Below, in pieces: positions 9,865 to 20,568 of a stretch of 64,000 nucleotides of DNA. Position numbers and translations under genes: made by a program. The notes under the pieces were generated by a model, which was not told the origin of the DNA, ran no database searches, and worked only from the letters and a program-made list of their open reading frames with translations. Positions within the stretch are counted from its first letter, which is position 1. Every line of letters begins with the position of its first letter. The stretch comes from Batillaria attramentaria (lineage: Eukaryota; Mollusca; Gastropoda; Batillariidae). The stretch is from contig JACVVK020000441.1 of assembly GCA_018292915.2 (NCBI GenBank), forward strand, positions 212,501 through 276,500, written 5' to 3'.

Positions 9865-10209
9865 CTGGCCCTGACGTGGAAGCAGCCTGGTTAGGCCTCA
9901 ACATGCGCTTCACACGGCTGTAACAGTTCCGTATCTGGACCACCATCTCGCCGTTAGCCGTAGCCAGATCCTGGCAGTCCTTGTGGAGCTTGTCGATCAC
10001 CGCCCGACAGCGTTCGAACTGGGCAGTGGCCCTCTTCAGCGTGGCCTGCACCCCCACCCATACCTCCCGGTCCGTGGTCGGAGCGGCGGAGACGGCGGGT
10101 CGCTCGTGCTCGCAGTCCTTGTCACCAGGGGGCGCCATGCCGGTTCTTCGCTCTTCCTGCTGGATGTAATCGTCTATGGCACCGATCTCGTGTTCCAACT
10201 CTGACTGCA
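9865..10209 (-). CDS. CARD gene exon 3
   Basis: The acceptor TTACCGTTTCAG before 10209 and donor CCAG/GTTGTT after 9865 give 345 bases: two bases completing a codon, 114 codons, and one base carried over. It encodes QSELEHEIGAIDDYIQQEER, a linker, then a helical ATLKRATAQFERCRAVIDKL segment and NCYSRVKRMLRPNQ. It joins in phase to exons 2 and 4. Its first 53 bases are duplicated at 10340-10392. Confidence 0.75.
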
Positions 10210-10338
10210 CTGAAACGGTAAAGCTACGTTGAAATGTAATCGTGATTTCGCCATGTTGTAAAGGCGCCTAGAGTTTAAATATGAGTTCAAGTTAAATTGT
10301 TAATTTGCCTGAACTGACCAAAAAAAAAAAAAAAAAAA

Positions 10339-10448
10339 CCTGCTGGATGTAATCGTCTATGGCGCCGATCTCGTGTTCCAACTCGGACTGCACTGAAACG
10401 GAAAAAGATACGTTGAAATGTAACCGTGATTTCCCCATGTTGTAAAGG
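10339..10448 (-). pseudogene. duplicated start of CARD exon 3 (decoy exon)
   Basis: A tandem copy of 10156-10264, covering the intron end, the CAG acceptor and the first 17 codons of exon 3 (QSELEHEIGAIDDYIQQ). After CAGCAG the copy runs into GTTTT plus a poly-T run (coding strand), which creates a CAG/GT donor-like junction. The potential 53-base exon is 10340-10392. Its inclusion before exon 3 would break the frame, so it is either silent or a decoy. The two coding differences from exon 3 are both at third codon positions. Confidence 0.75.
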
Positions 10449-10552
10449 GTTTCAAAATGGCCGCTGAGTCCGGCAGTACGGCGTTTGAGTCGATGAAAGT
10501 GCAAGAACTAAAACACTATTTGACGGTAAACTTCAAATCCACAAACGGAAAT

Positions 10553-10722
10553 GGTGGGTGGATGTTTGGGGGTTTAACGTCCTTTTTCACCACATACGGG
10601 TGATATCAAAGACTGTCAACGATGAAAAAGCCAGCACAAATATTTGGCCCCAGCCGGGCCTGATACGAACTCACGACCCGAGCATTAGAGGTCCAAAGCT
10701 CTACCATTCGGCTGTCCCCTCT
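10553..10722 (-). repeat. SINE family A, copy A6
   Basis: A near-complete copy in CARD intron 2. The tRNA head is slightly altered (GGCTGTCCCC on the plus strand). No clean target-site duplication. Confidence 0.85.
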
Positions 10723-10761
10723 TCCTGGAAAGAAATCGGAAATAGGCAGTGAGTAGCGTAC

Positions 10762-10930
10762 AGTGTGTAAGGATCCTCGTCTCTTCCCCGATGTCCGTGA
10801 GAAGGTTGGCCACACTGTCCTGCCCGGCCTGACGGAGACTCTGTATGAACAGCGGGTAGGCGCGCTCCGTTCTCCTCTCTACCATCGTCTTCATCAGGCT
10901 CCCGTTACGCTTCTTAGTGTCAGAGATGCC
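10762..10930 (-). CDS. CARD gene exon 2: second half of the CARD
   Basis: The acceptor CTGTCTGCAG before 10930 takes over in phase 0 and reads GISDTKKRNGSLMKTMVERR, then AYPLFIQSLRQAGQDSVANL, LTDIGEETRILTH. This corresponds to CARD helices 3 to 6; the xRRxxxAYPLFxxxLRxxGQ..ANLL pattern is typical of the fold. The donor CACT/GTACGC is weak but gives the phase that exon 3 needs. Confidence 0.75.
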
Positions 10931-10971
10931 CTGCAGACAGACAGACAGACAGGCAGGCACGCGCGCACGCA

Positions 10972-10973
<2 letters not shown>

Positions 10974-11042
<69 letters not shown>
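10974..11042. repeat. (CA)n microsatellite
   Basis: About 34 CA units, starting 44 bases upstream (in gene sense) of exon 2. Confidence 0.95.
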
Positions 11043-11044
<2 letters not shown>

Positions 11045-11369
11045 TTCATTTTAATGTCAGCGAATTTTGAGAAGATTTCGCTTTCAATGTCGCATGTTGA
11101 CTACAGCAAGCTACCTGTCTGCCCAGCAGAGCTGCCCAGCTAAAGGGAAGCAACTTCGACGTATGCACTCAGGTCTGGTTTATGACAGAGTTGTCTTCGT
11201 TTGGTCGTTTTTGGTGCGCGTGAATTTGACTCGACCTGGTGAGGAAACATCCTCAGTCAAATTCCTGCCCACCGTGGGATTGGAACTCGGTAATCAGTCA
11301 GGATGTGCACGAGACAGACGACCAACTTCAAATGAACACGAGGCCAAATCCCCTTGTACCTTGTACGAC

Positions 11370-11497
11370 AGGTGGCTGGGTGAGTGTTCGGGAGTTTACT
11401 AACGTCTTGTTCCACCATGTAAGAGTGATATCAAAGACGGGACAACGAGAAAAAGGCCCCTGCTGGAATTCGAACTCACGACCCAAAGCATTGGAAA
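11370..11497 (-). repeat. SINE family A, copy A7, head missing
   Basis: Starts with GGTGGCTGGGTGAGTGTTCG and ends within the tRNA head at GCATTGGAAACCC, where a family C element begins. Confidence 0.8.
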
Positions 11498-11499
11498 CC

Positions 11500-11868
11500 C
11501 ATTATTATTATTGTGTGTAGGCGCTTTACCCAATTTCATGAATTGGCTCAAAGCGCTGCGAAGTGAACCCAGCACGCACGCTCACGTGAATCACACGCAT
11601 TCTCTCACACACTGGACATAAACACATTACGTGGTGTGAGGGGTCAACTCAGCTATTTAAATTTCGAAATTTAGAATTGCATGTATTTTTAAATTTTGTG
11701 GGCTGAGCATTTCCAAAGCAGAGGTGGAGGAAGCCGGAGTACCCGGAGAGAACCCCCGACCCGGGACGGCCCGAATGAACGGTGCCACGTACGAGAAGGA
11801 AAGAATTCTTGACCCAATCTCTCTCACTGCTGACAAAAATCTTAACCACTAGACCACAGACCCCCCCC
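11500..11868 (-). repeat. SINE family C, copy 4
   Basis: (ATT)n tail, GCGCTTTACCC block, GGAGTACCCGGAGAGAACCC core and a diverged tRNA head (CTTAACCACTAGACCACAG). It abuts the broken edge of SINE A7, consistent with insertion into it or with a joint rearrangement. Confidence 0.85.
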
Positions 11869-11899
11869 CCCTCCCCCGTGCTCAGTTTCAAGCACTCAC

Positions 11900-12031
11900 C
11901 TGGTACTTGACACAGTCGGCAATATCGATGAGCCCGTGCCGGGTCATGACCTCCAGCAGTTCTTTGCTGACCTCTAGACCGGCGAGAACTTCCGCCCGGT
12001 TTTGCTCGTACTTAATCTTCAAGGCTTCCAT
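11900..12031 (-). CDS. CARD gene exon 1 (first coding): start of the CARD
   Basis: The ATG at 12031-12029 begins MEALKIKYEQNRAEVLAGLE, continuing VSKELLEVMTRHGLIDIADC VKYQ. The donor CAG/GTGAGT lies after 11900. The 44 codons end in phase 0. The pattern of an amphipathic helix with NR, then LLE...GLI, matches CARD helices 1-2. The upstream sequence contains a plausible acceptor (GACGACAG, about 25 bases before the ATG), which would join the non-coding exon near 13028. Confidence 0.75.
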
Positions 12032-12188
12032 TGTATCCGTTCACTGGGGGCTGTCGTCACAGGTCAGTGATGTAATGAAGTGTCCTGTGTCAATCGAACC
12101 AAATATGTGAGATCAATAGCACTGACACGTATGCTGAATCTGATGCGGACGAGTGTGTACGTACCAGAGAGGAACTGCCAGTCGTGGT

Positions 12189-12189
<1 letters not shown>

Positions 12190-12243
<54 letters not shown>
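12190..12243. repeat. (GT)n microsatellite
   Basis: About 27 GT units in the presumed 5' UTR intron of the CARD gene. Confidence 0.95.
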
Positions 12244-12247
<4 letters not shown>

Positions 12248-12310
12248 AATAGTTATACAACAGCAACATCATCAACAAATAGTTATTGTCTCTCTAGATA
12301 GTGTGTTGTT

Positions 12311-12478
12311 TGGGAGCCGGGGTGGTCGAATGGTAGAGCGTTGGACTTCTAATGCTCGGGTCGTGAGTTCGATCCCGGCTGGGGCCAAATATTTGTGCTG
12401 GCTTTTTCATCGTTGCCCCGTCTTTGATATCACCCTATGTGGTGGAAAAGGACGTTAAACCCCCAAACACCCACCCTC
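12311..12478 (+). repeat. SINE family A, copy A8, plus orientation with TSD
   Basis: A 168-bp element bounded by the 12-bp duplication TAGTGTGTTGTT (12299-12310 and 12479-12490). Reads directly as tRNA-like head GGGAGCCGGGGTGGTCGAAT, box B GTGAGTTCGATCCC, then CAAATATTTGTGCTGGC and the 3' end GGTGGAAAAGGACGTTAAAC. Confidence 0.95.
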
Positions 12479-12599
12479 TAGTGTGTTGTTAACTTGTTGT
12501 CTAGTCCACTGTGACTTTTTTTCAGTGTTACTGTACTCTTTATGTGTTTTTAATCTTGTCCTTTGTACAGCTGTGGTTTCCTATATTCACAGCATTCAC

Positions 12600-12740
12600 G
12601 GGTGGCCGAATGGTAGAGCGTTGGACTTCTGATGCTCGGGTCGTGAGTTCGTATCCCGGCTGGGGCCAAATATTTGAGTTGGCTTTTTCATCGTTGCCCC
12701 GTCTTTGGTATCACCCGTATGTGGCGGAAAAGGACGTTAC
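12600..12740 (+). repeat. SINE family A, copy A9
   Basis: Plus orientation, lacking the first bases of the head and ending in a C-run after GGACGTTA. About 85-90% like A8, 120 bases downstream of it. Confidence 0.85.
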
Positions 12741-12809
12741 CCCCCCCCCCCCCCCGTATTTCCTCCACACACTACAAGGTGCTACAGGAATGCATTTTTT
12801 ACTACTTTG

Positions 12810-12812
<3 letters not shown>

Positions 12813-12880
<68 letters not shown>
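12813..12880. repeat. (GT)n microsatellite
   Basis: About 34 GT units. Confidence 0.95.
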
Positions 12881-12885
<5 letters not shown>

Positions 12886-13027
12886 TTCAGTTAAAACAAA
12901 TGAAACAACAACAATAACACCACCAACAACAAAAACGAGAAATTTTCTTAGTCTTGGACTGATAAACTGAATCGAATTTAATTAAATCAAACTGAATTAA
13001 ACCTGATCTGAATTGAATTCCACTTAC

Positions 13028-13250
13028 CTTCTGTACTCTCACTCCCAAAACTCCGTTGCTAGGCCATCTTGCAGCCGCCGAGACCAACACTACGGAAGCC
13101 GTACACCACAGTATTTTTCCAACGACCCAAGCGAAAGTCTCACTGACTTCTGAATCAGTCCCACTGACTTGTTCTACCCTAGCGCGCCTCCACCGGCCCC
13201 CGCGTATCGATAAAACTCCCTTTGACAAGCGACAGATTAACTCTGAAATC
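13028..13250 (-). other. probable non-coding 5' exon of the CARD gene
   Basis: The minus strand has a perfect donor AAG/GTAAGT after 13028, preceded by GC-richer, repeat-free sequence. The nearest downstream acceptor is that of the first coding exon. The start of transcription is not defined; the upstream end given is arbitrary. Confidence 0.4.
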
Positions 13251-13549
13251 ACCTCGCTCTCTTATTGGCGGCAGAGCGACTTGTTTGCTTGTGCCAATGC
13301 AACTCTGGGTTTGTTATCGGGCAGTGCCAAGTTCGGCCCTGATAAAACTTTCTTGTTCACTCACTCACTCTCTCTTTCTCTCTCTCTCTTCGTGTTTGGT
13401 AATGAAGAAATTCAGCTTTCAAACGTGTTCGGCATGTCCGATTTTTTTTTTTAAAGATTGTACGCCTGCCGCGTGAAGTTTCACGAGGTTGAAACAAACT
13501 GGACGAGCGTTTTGCAAATGCTATGCCGCCCCAAATCATTGAACAGTCG

Positions 13550-13759
13550 GAGGATTTACACACACACACACACCCCGAGAGAGGGAGTTGGGGGTGGCCG
13601 GAAGATGGGAGATGGGGTCGGGTGGGGGGGGGGATGGGTGGGGTGGGCACGTGGCTTTCTTGGACACAATGGGAGTTGATTGTTCAAATTGTACACACTC
13701 TGATCCAGGCTCTTAGCCGAAGTTATCTATTCCATGTCCTGTACGGCGATCGTAGGAAG

Positions 13760-13821
<62 letters not shown>

Positions 13822-14097
13822 CGGACACGCACACACACACAGACGGACACGCACACACACACACACAAACGCACACATCCACACTCCGACTCTCTCTCTC
13901 TCACAAAACAAAGATCTCGCATTTAAACACGCACACACGCACGCACGCACACACACAGACAGACAGACAGACAGGCACACACACAGACACGCGCACACAG
14001 ACGGACAGACAGACGGACAGACAGACGGACACACACACACACACACACCAACACACTCTCTCTCTCTCTCACAAAACAAACATCTCGCATTTAAACA

Positions 14098-14178
<81 letters not shown>

Positions 14179-14180
14179 GA
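13550..14180. repeat. compound (CA)n, (CACG)n, (CAGA)n and (CT)n satellite-like tract
   Basis: Dinucleotide and tetranucleotide runs, including (GCAC)n at about 14097-14150. A roughly 150-bp block (CTCTCACAAAACAAAG/C ATCTCGCATTTAAACACGCA) is present twice (about 13893 and 14058), so a cassette was duplicated. Confidence 0.85.
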
Positions 14181-14781
14181 AAAACCGAAAACACAGTCTT
14201 GGCAATGAAAGGAATCTTTATCTCGAAGCTGTTTCCTTGGCTCTCAAAGTCTTAATGAAACATGTACAGGGGGAAAAAAACGGGAATTAATAATTAATGA
14301 ATAAGTCGATCGTATAAAAAAGTAAAACTGTGTGAGTCAGAACCCAAAAAGCATAGGAGGTTGGTTTGTGTCAAGTACAAAAATACCATCACATTATCTG
14401 ATAGACACAGAGGTTGAGTGCGCCACAGTCATAGGAAAACAACGAACAACAAGATGTGAACATCACAAAATCCAGTCACAGATCAAATCGTTTTTGTATG
14501 TACATATTCCATTCAGTAAATACCATACGAATCATTGAATGTTGAGTGATTTTCGCTCCCCTCCCCCATACCCCCCCCCCCCTCCCTGTGGCCGTGATGG
14601 GAGCACGTACTACACAGTCTAGAGTTCAGCCCCAAAACTCAAAAGCACGGCTCAGGTTAGCGACAGCATAAAGACTACCTCATGTCTGAGGTGGATCTTT
14701 CGGGTTGATCCCTGAACTGTATACCGACGGAGTCACGCTCAGTGAAGTCAAGTTCGCCCTCTAAGGTTATTTTTAGGTTTA
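14181..14781. other. non-coding stretch, nothing recognised
   Basis: No exon or repeat recognised. A short C-run lies at about 14570-14583. Confidence 0.45.
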
Positions 14782-15005
14782 AAGGTCTGCAATCTCATGA
14801 AAAACCACAGTGTTAAAAAAAAAGAACTATCCGACTGTGCAAAATGAGTGACCAGAAGCACAATGAAGTCACTGCAAACTCACGCTCTGGTTTTATAAGT
14901 GTCTCCGAAGTGCTGGAAACTCTGCAACTGTGAGTTGCCTGCATTATGCACAATCGCAGTTTGAAAAACACAAAGTTTGCGCTTTTTGTTGAGATTGCAG
15001 ACCTT
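14782..15005. mobile_element. foldback MITE (224 bp)
   Basis: Ends with the inverted repeat AAGGTCTGCAATCTCA / TGAGATTGCAGACCTT. The inner sequence GCTCTGGTTTTATAAG and the GAAACTCTGCAA block relate it to the larger elements at 43208-43611 and 54620-55031. Confidence 0.75.
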
Positions 15006-15145
15006 CAAGGTTAGAGTTAGGTTTAGGGTTAGGGTTACCACGCGCAGTGGTGCAATCGCTATGCTGTTTCGACGGCTAAGGTGCAGCTTAACGCGGGGTG
15101 CAAATGGCCATAGAAGGCGAACTAGACCAACCCAGCTGAAGGGTT
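15006..15145 (+). repeat. dispersed repeat K, copy 1
   Basis: The sequence from GGTTAGAGTTAGGTTTAGGG through GGTGCAATCGCTATG to GGCGAACTAGACCAAC matches 37790-37935 in inverse orientation. The GGGTTA motifs are part of this repeat and not a telomere array. Confidence 0.6.
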
Positions 15146-15774
15146 CAGTTACTGTAAAACAAATAGCTGACTTTCGCAACGCTGCATCTACAGAGAAACA
15201 CTGCAGAAGACTAGTTAATATCGCCAGAAAGAGGTACAAAGATGGTGAGCACACAACTGCTAAGAGGCTGGTCAGACGCAGCGATTTTTGCACGCCTACC
15301 AGTGGTAATTAAATCGGCACGCCGGATGGACTCAAGCGCGACGCCGTCAAGCGCGACGCCGTAAGCCAGTGACTAGAACACTGTCCATTTTTTTTCCTCG
15401 CCACGCCAGTCAATCGCCGCTGAACGTGCGTTTTCGCTCTTTGTGTATTGTCCAGCGCCTGACTGGCGGTGCTGCTAGTAGCCAAAGTGTGTCGCAACGT
15501 GTGACCGCAATAAGCGGGTGCCTGGCAGGCTCGTCACGTGTGCCAGGTTCTTATGTCATTTTATAAGTGGATCAGCATTGAAAACTCGAAGCCATTTTGA
15601 GTTACAAACATCTTAATCTACCTACGAGTTATCCGTAGTCGCAACATAATCTTTGGTTATACATAGAACTCTCCTGCTTTTGAATCACGAAGAATTTGTC
15701 TTAAAAGTATCATAATGATTTCCTTTTTCTTTTGTGGCCCTAACAGAATGAGCAATACGAAAATTGTTACTAAA
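15146..15774. other. non-coding stretch, nothing recognised
   Basis: A short direct repeat CAAGCGCGACGCCGT occurs twice near 15332-15362. No splice-bounded coding frame. Confidence 0.45.
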
Positions 15775-15940
15775 CAGGGGCGCCGGAAGATGTTGGGGGG
15801 AGGGGGGGGCAGAATCTCGGAGGGGGGAACGTTGCCCGAAGAAAGTGAACAGCGGGGGGGGGGGGGGGGGGGGGGCGATCAAATGCTGCGTAGACAAAAA
15901 ACCTTTACGAACCAGGACGTTGCCCGAAAAAAGTGAAAAG

Positions 15941-15992
<52 letters not shown>

Positions 15993-16262
15993 CGGGGGGG
16001 CAATCAGAGGAGCGGACAGCCTTCGGTGCGCAAAAACAGAAGTTCTCTGTTGGGTGGGATGAGGGAGAGAGCAATAAGAGGGGTAGGGGGAGAGGTAGGG
16101 GAAGGGGGGGGGGGGCAAGACCATGGCTTTGCCCCCCCTCTTGCCATAGTCACCTGATTTTCCAGGGAGGGCAAAAAGACACTCTTGCCCCCCCTGCTTG
16201 GGTACAGGGGGGGCAGCTGCCCCCCTGCCCCCCCCCCCCCCCCCCCGGTTCCGGCGCCCCTG
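15775..16262. mobile_element. poly-G element with CAGGGGCGCCGGAA ends
   Basis: A 14-bp terminal inverted repeat CAGGGGCGCCGGAA / TTCCGGCGCCCCTG encloses 488 bp. A 5-bp CTAAA flanks both sides (15770-15774 and 16263-16267). The inside contains several long G-runs (15853-15876, 15942-15992, and further runs to 16114) and the repeated phrase TTGCCCGAA(G/A)AAAGTGAA. The CAGGGGC start recalls hAT-type ends, but the flanking repeat is shorter than the 8 bp expected, so the superfamily is open. Confidence 0.75.
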
Positions 16263-17362
16263 CTAAACAAAATTCGTTTTTCTCTCGACAGAGGGGAGAG
16301 GGGGAGGGGGAGGGGGAGGGGCCCTAAAACAGTCCTTTTTTTTTTTTTTTGCATGTACAAATTATTTCACGTGTTATTTACAAACGTTCAAGCGGACACT
16401 GGGAGAGTAACAACACGTATTTCACACAGGAAGGTGAGATCAACATGACCACGAACAAAAGGGAATTACGAGATTTAGATCTGTGGTAGAAAAATAACGA
16501 TATTTGGCAAAACGACATGAGAGACCGAGTTCAAATGCTGTCTTTTAAAGCCATCTATACAATACTTTGAAACACGTATGTACTGTGACCCATAGCGACA
16601 CATCTCACCTCGTAGGCAGGCCACGTTCTAAACGATAGTTGTCCATCGTTGTTTCGGCTGAAATCTAATTTTAAATCTGAATGCTTTGTAGCAGGCATTC
16701 AAGTTTGAAATACCGAGATAGGATTTTTTTTTTTTTGATAGGATGTAAGTTATTTAACTTTATTTTGGCAATTCTTTGGTAAATTATGTTCATGCAATGC
16801 AGTTTTTCTGCACTTAATTGTGTCTTGGTGTTTACATTTGTTCTTATGTGGTTGCTTTATGCTTCCAGTGTCGTCAACTGTACCCGTTTTGATTTTTGTC
16901 AGTATGAAAGGCGCTCAGAGCCGGTTGTGTAGCCGACATGTATAAGCGTCCCGTAAGTCTCCTATATTATTCTTGTTATCACACCGACTCCTTGAACCAG
17001 ACCCCCCCCCCCCCCCCAGACGCACGTACATAATACACTGTCTACATATATTTTGGGCACCCCTCCCCTTCTACCACCGGTGACATGATGGGGTGTGATC
17101 TTATGTATACCGTGAAGATGTCTGCTTTGTACATTGTGTTTTAAACTGTCCGCCGTGCAAATGCAAACCAAAGAACCCAATTGACAATCAGTTCGATGTT
17201 GCAATAATTAGCGTTATGTACATGCACCATGTGAAAACCCTTTGAGGATCGACCAGCCGTCACCTGCAGTATGTTTTGAGGGTTAAGAATAGAATAGTTA
17301 CCCCACCACCCCTCCTCCCCAACACCCCCCCCCCCCCCTAAAAAAAAAAAAAAGAGAGAGAG
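16263..17362. other. non-coding stretch, nothing recognised
   Basis: AT-rich sequence with short poly-G, poly-C and poly-T runs. No exon with splice signals was recognised on either strand. Confidence 0.45.
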
Positions 17363-17469
17363 GGTGGGGTGGGTGGGTGTGTGTTTGGGGGGTTAACGTC
17401 CTTTTCCAACAAGTAAGGGTGAAATCAAAGACGGGGCAACGAGAAGAAGGCCAGAGAGAGGGAGAGGGG

Positions 17470-17526
<57 letters not shown>
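17363..17526. repeat. SINE family A fragment A10 beside a (GA)n run
   Basis: 17363-17452 is the 3' half of a minus-oriented family A element, ending at AAGGCCAG. It sits between AG-rich microsatellite blocks (17352-17362 and 17453-17526), which may be its duplicated target. Confidence 0.75.
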
Positions 17527-17527
<1 letters not shown>

Positions 17528-17745
17528 AAAAACAAGAAAGAAAAAAAAAAGAAATTGCGGCAGTGATACCGTGGCATTGGACATTGTGAAAATATAATGT
17601 CTTTCACAGCTTTCTTAGAAAGCACCGTGCGTCTCACATCCACAAGCCATTTTGGTCCATGTGACCACCTGCGTCATGGGGGTAATGTTTCGGTTTGGAA
17701 GAGTCACCTCCTCCTGGCTTTCCTTACAAGAATATCATTACAAGG

Positions 17746-17913
17746 GTGGGTGGGTGTTTGGGGGTTTAACGTCCTTTTCCACCACATAGGGTGATATCAA
17801 AGACGGGGCAACGATGAAAAAGCCAGCACAAATATTTGGCCCCAGCCGGGATCGAACTCACGATCCGAGCATTAGAAGTCCAACGCTCTACCATTCGGCC
17901 ACCTCGGCTCCCC
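17746..17913 (-). repeat. SINE family A, copy A11, full length with TSD
   Basis: 168 bp, with an exact 16-bp duplication GAATATCATTACAAGG (17730-17745 and 17914-17929). The near-perfect state and duplication suggest a young insertion. Confidence 0.95.
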
Positions 17914-18081
17914 GAATATCATTACAAGGAAATGCAGGGTTGAAGTGACTCTTACAAAAGAAAACAAACAAAATGATTAAAAAACCAACAGCAACGGACA
18001 AACGAACAATATCAACATGAGAAAAATATGAGGCAGATGGCCAAACAGAAGGAAATACCTGCCGTGAGTCGGATTACGAAA

Positions 18082-18372
18082 GAATTCGGGCCCATCGTCG
18101 GGGGTTCTCTCCGGGTACTCCGGCTTTCTCCCCCCCCCCCCCCCCTGCTTTGGATGTGTTCAGCCAAAACAAAATTTGAAATTAAACGCAGTTCTAAAAT
18201 CCGGAGATTAAATAGCTGAGCTGACCCTTCGCACCATTGTATTGTTATGTGTGCACGTCCAGTGTGTGAGCGAGTACGTGTGATTCAAGTGAGCGTGCGT
18301 GTCGGGTTCAGTTCGCGGCGCTTTGAGCCGATTAAAAAAAAAGAGGGTAAAGCGCCTTTACAACACTCAGTC
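18082..18372 (+). repeat. SINE family C, copy 5
   Basis: Plus orientation, missing the tRNA head. It runs from CGGGCCCATCGTCGGGGGTT through the core to the AAAGCGCC terminus and a short CAGTCATTAG tail. Confidence 0.85.
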
Positions 18373-18788
18373 ATTAGTTACAGTTTTCATAATTAGACAT
18401 TCACAGAGTTGCATGTGGAACTGGAAGGACATGGACATTTAAACATTTCAGAGAAATGCCGAGAATGGGGGCAATAGGAAGGGGGGGGGGGGCAACTGGG
18501 GGAGGGTAGGGGTCGAATTCTACCGGTAAAAGGGCCTAAGTGTCATGGATTTTATCAGCACGTACGCCCTTTTATTATTTGACTGTAGGACAACTCTGGG
18601 AATATTCAGCCAGGCTTGGCCGAACAGCCACTGGCAATATACGCGTACAGCAGCAGTCATTACAAGTACCGTATAAGAGAGTGGCAAATGACCACCATAA
18701 CCGTATATAGCCCACGCCGGTAGATATTTCTTGATATACAACAAGGTTTCGATTTGACACCCAGTCAGTTGTGCCGTGTCGAGTTCAG

Positions 18789-19082
18789 GGCCCGCATGTA
18801 GAAGTCGGGGCTAGGGAGTTTAGCCCCGGGTTAGAGTCTAACCTCGAACTAAACTAGCTCTAGGGTTAAATTTTTCGCTTTTTTGTTTGTTTGTTTTTTT
18901 TTAAATCAGGAAGCGGGTCCATTCCAGCAAGGTGCCTATGCCGTTACGGAACGATTTTTGTCTTTCTTTCTTCGCTTCCTTTTTTTAAAATTTAATTTTG
19001 TTTTGGGGTTTCTTTTGTCCTAGTCTGGGTTAGGCCCGTAGCCATGGGTTAAATTAACCTCGCGGAGTTCTACATACGGGCC
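18789..19082. mobile_element. CWG-target MITE, copy 2
   Basis: A 294-bp element between two CAG triplets (18786-18788 and 19083-19085). Ends GGCCCGCATGTAGAAGTCGG and GGAGTTCTACATACGGGCC. Subterminal parts contain inverted GGTTAGAG/CTCTAGGGTTAA motifs. No coding capacity, so it must be mobilised in trans. Confidence 0.85.
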
Positions 19083-19465
19083 CAGTCCGCCAGACAGGAG
19101 CTGACCGCCCCCCCAGGTATAATATACTGAAATATGGGGCGCCCCGGAACAGGGCGGTCGGGTGGTCTAGTGGTTGGTCAATAAATCACACATGAAAGGT
19201 CGGACAGTGCAGCGATTCGGAGGCGAATCCTTGCGCCCAAGTTCCTTCAACGAATTCAGTTGGGGAAGAAAAAAAAATCTTGCGTCGGACAACCAACTGT
19301 TAGTGATGGAAGAAAAGAAAGAAATGTGCAAGGAAGGCAGTCAAGTATGGAATGTTTGTATGTATACTTCAAATCGGTGGAAACAACGATTGAAGAGATG
19401 CAAATGAAACACACGCACACGCACATACACACACACACAGCGTTCGGACATTTAGTAAACTGAGG

Positions 19466-19512
19466 GGGTGGGTGGGTGTTTGGGAGTTTAACGTCCATTT
19501 CCACCACGCATG
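19466..19512 (-). repeat. 47-bp 3'-end-only insertion of SINE family A
   Basis: Only the last 47 bp of the SINE, ending at CCACCACGCATG, flanked by the 13-bp duplication TAGTAAACTGAGG (19453-19465 and 19513-19525). This is a bona fide retroposition event that lost the tRNA head. Confidence 0.9.
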
Positions 19513-19569
19513 TAGTAAACTGAGGAAGTAAGTTCTGAGAAAAGAAATCGCAACGACTGATGCTGCTGA

Positions 19570-19830
19570 GTTATTTCAATAGACGACTCCACTACTGTAA
19601 ATTCAGGGGGCGAGCCCCCAGAATTCAGCTAATCGTGTGCCGCGGCATAATGAGCACAACACGTGGCGTGGTCTGGTAAACTTTCTTTAGGAGTACATGA
19701 ACTTGATGTCACGCTTCTAGATCGAAGGGGAGCAACTCGAACTGACTTGTAAGAGTTGCGATAACAAGGGTGTGTATTGTCCCTGTCTGACATAGTACCA
19801 ACCCTGAGCACACGTTTTGGGGGTGAGCAA
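19570..19830 (-). repeat. dispersed repeat G, copy 3 (diverged)
   Basis: Matches 31625-31870 and 42105-42358 in inverse orientation: GGGGGCTCG, GCTGAATTC, CCGCGGCATAATGAGCACAA and GCCAGACC-like blocks. Confidence 0.55.
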
Positions 19831-20333
19831 GTGTAGGAACAGTCTACAGTTCAGCCCAAAAAATCACGTGCTCTCGGGTTAGGGACAAACACGCAGAATA
19901 CCTCAGGTTCGAAGTGGATTTTTCGGGATGAAGCATGATATATCTGGTGGAACACAGATGCTAATGGGATTTAATTTTTTTTTTTTAGGTTTAACGTTTG
20001 TCCACCGCAACTAGTAGATAACTAGACTTACCGATCAATAAATAAATCAAAGATGAGAGAATCTACGTTGGTGGCGCCGGCGGGGCTTGTAAACGTGAGA
20101 AATGTCAAAGTGGCAATAACACCATGATATCACACCTTTTTATGTAAAAAAAACAAAAACTACTACGTGTGCAAACTACCTTCACAGAGTATAAAACAGT
20201 ACAAACTTACAACATGGGGAAAAAAACAATCACAATATAGTTTCACAACGCTTTTGGTTTTTCAATATCACATGAATCAGTGAATAGATGCTGTAGTTCA
20301 TAGTCAGAGTTGATAGCTCTGCCAAGGTGCTCT
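19831..20333. other. non-coding stretch, nothing recognised
   Basis: Low GC, short poly-A and poly-T runs only. Confidence 0.45.
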
Positions 20334-20491
20334 GGGTCTGATGCACGAAAGGAGACTAGGCTAGTCTGGGACTTGGATCTAATCTCAGATTTCTTACGCC
20401 GGGGCTATCATAAGCGTGTAAAAGCCTTTGGTCTTTAACATACTAGTTCTTCTGTTGTGCTGGCATATTCAGTCTGAATTCAGTGAGATGA

Positions 20492-20568
<77 letters not shown>

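Noticed and set aside
12311..12385. tRNA genes (also 63537-63612 and other heads)
   Set aside because: Boxes A and B are present, but the acceptor stems do not pair and the sequence continues into SINE bodies with target-site duplications.
15008..15042. Telomere-like GGGTTAGGGTT repeat
   Set aside because: Only two or three units, and part of dispersed repeat K, which recurs inverted at 37900.
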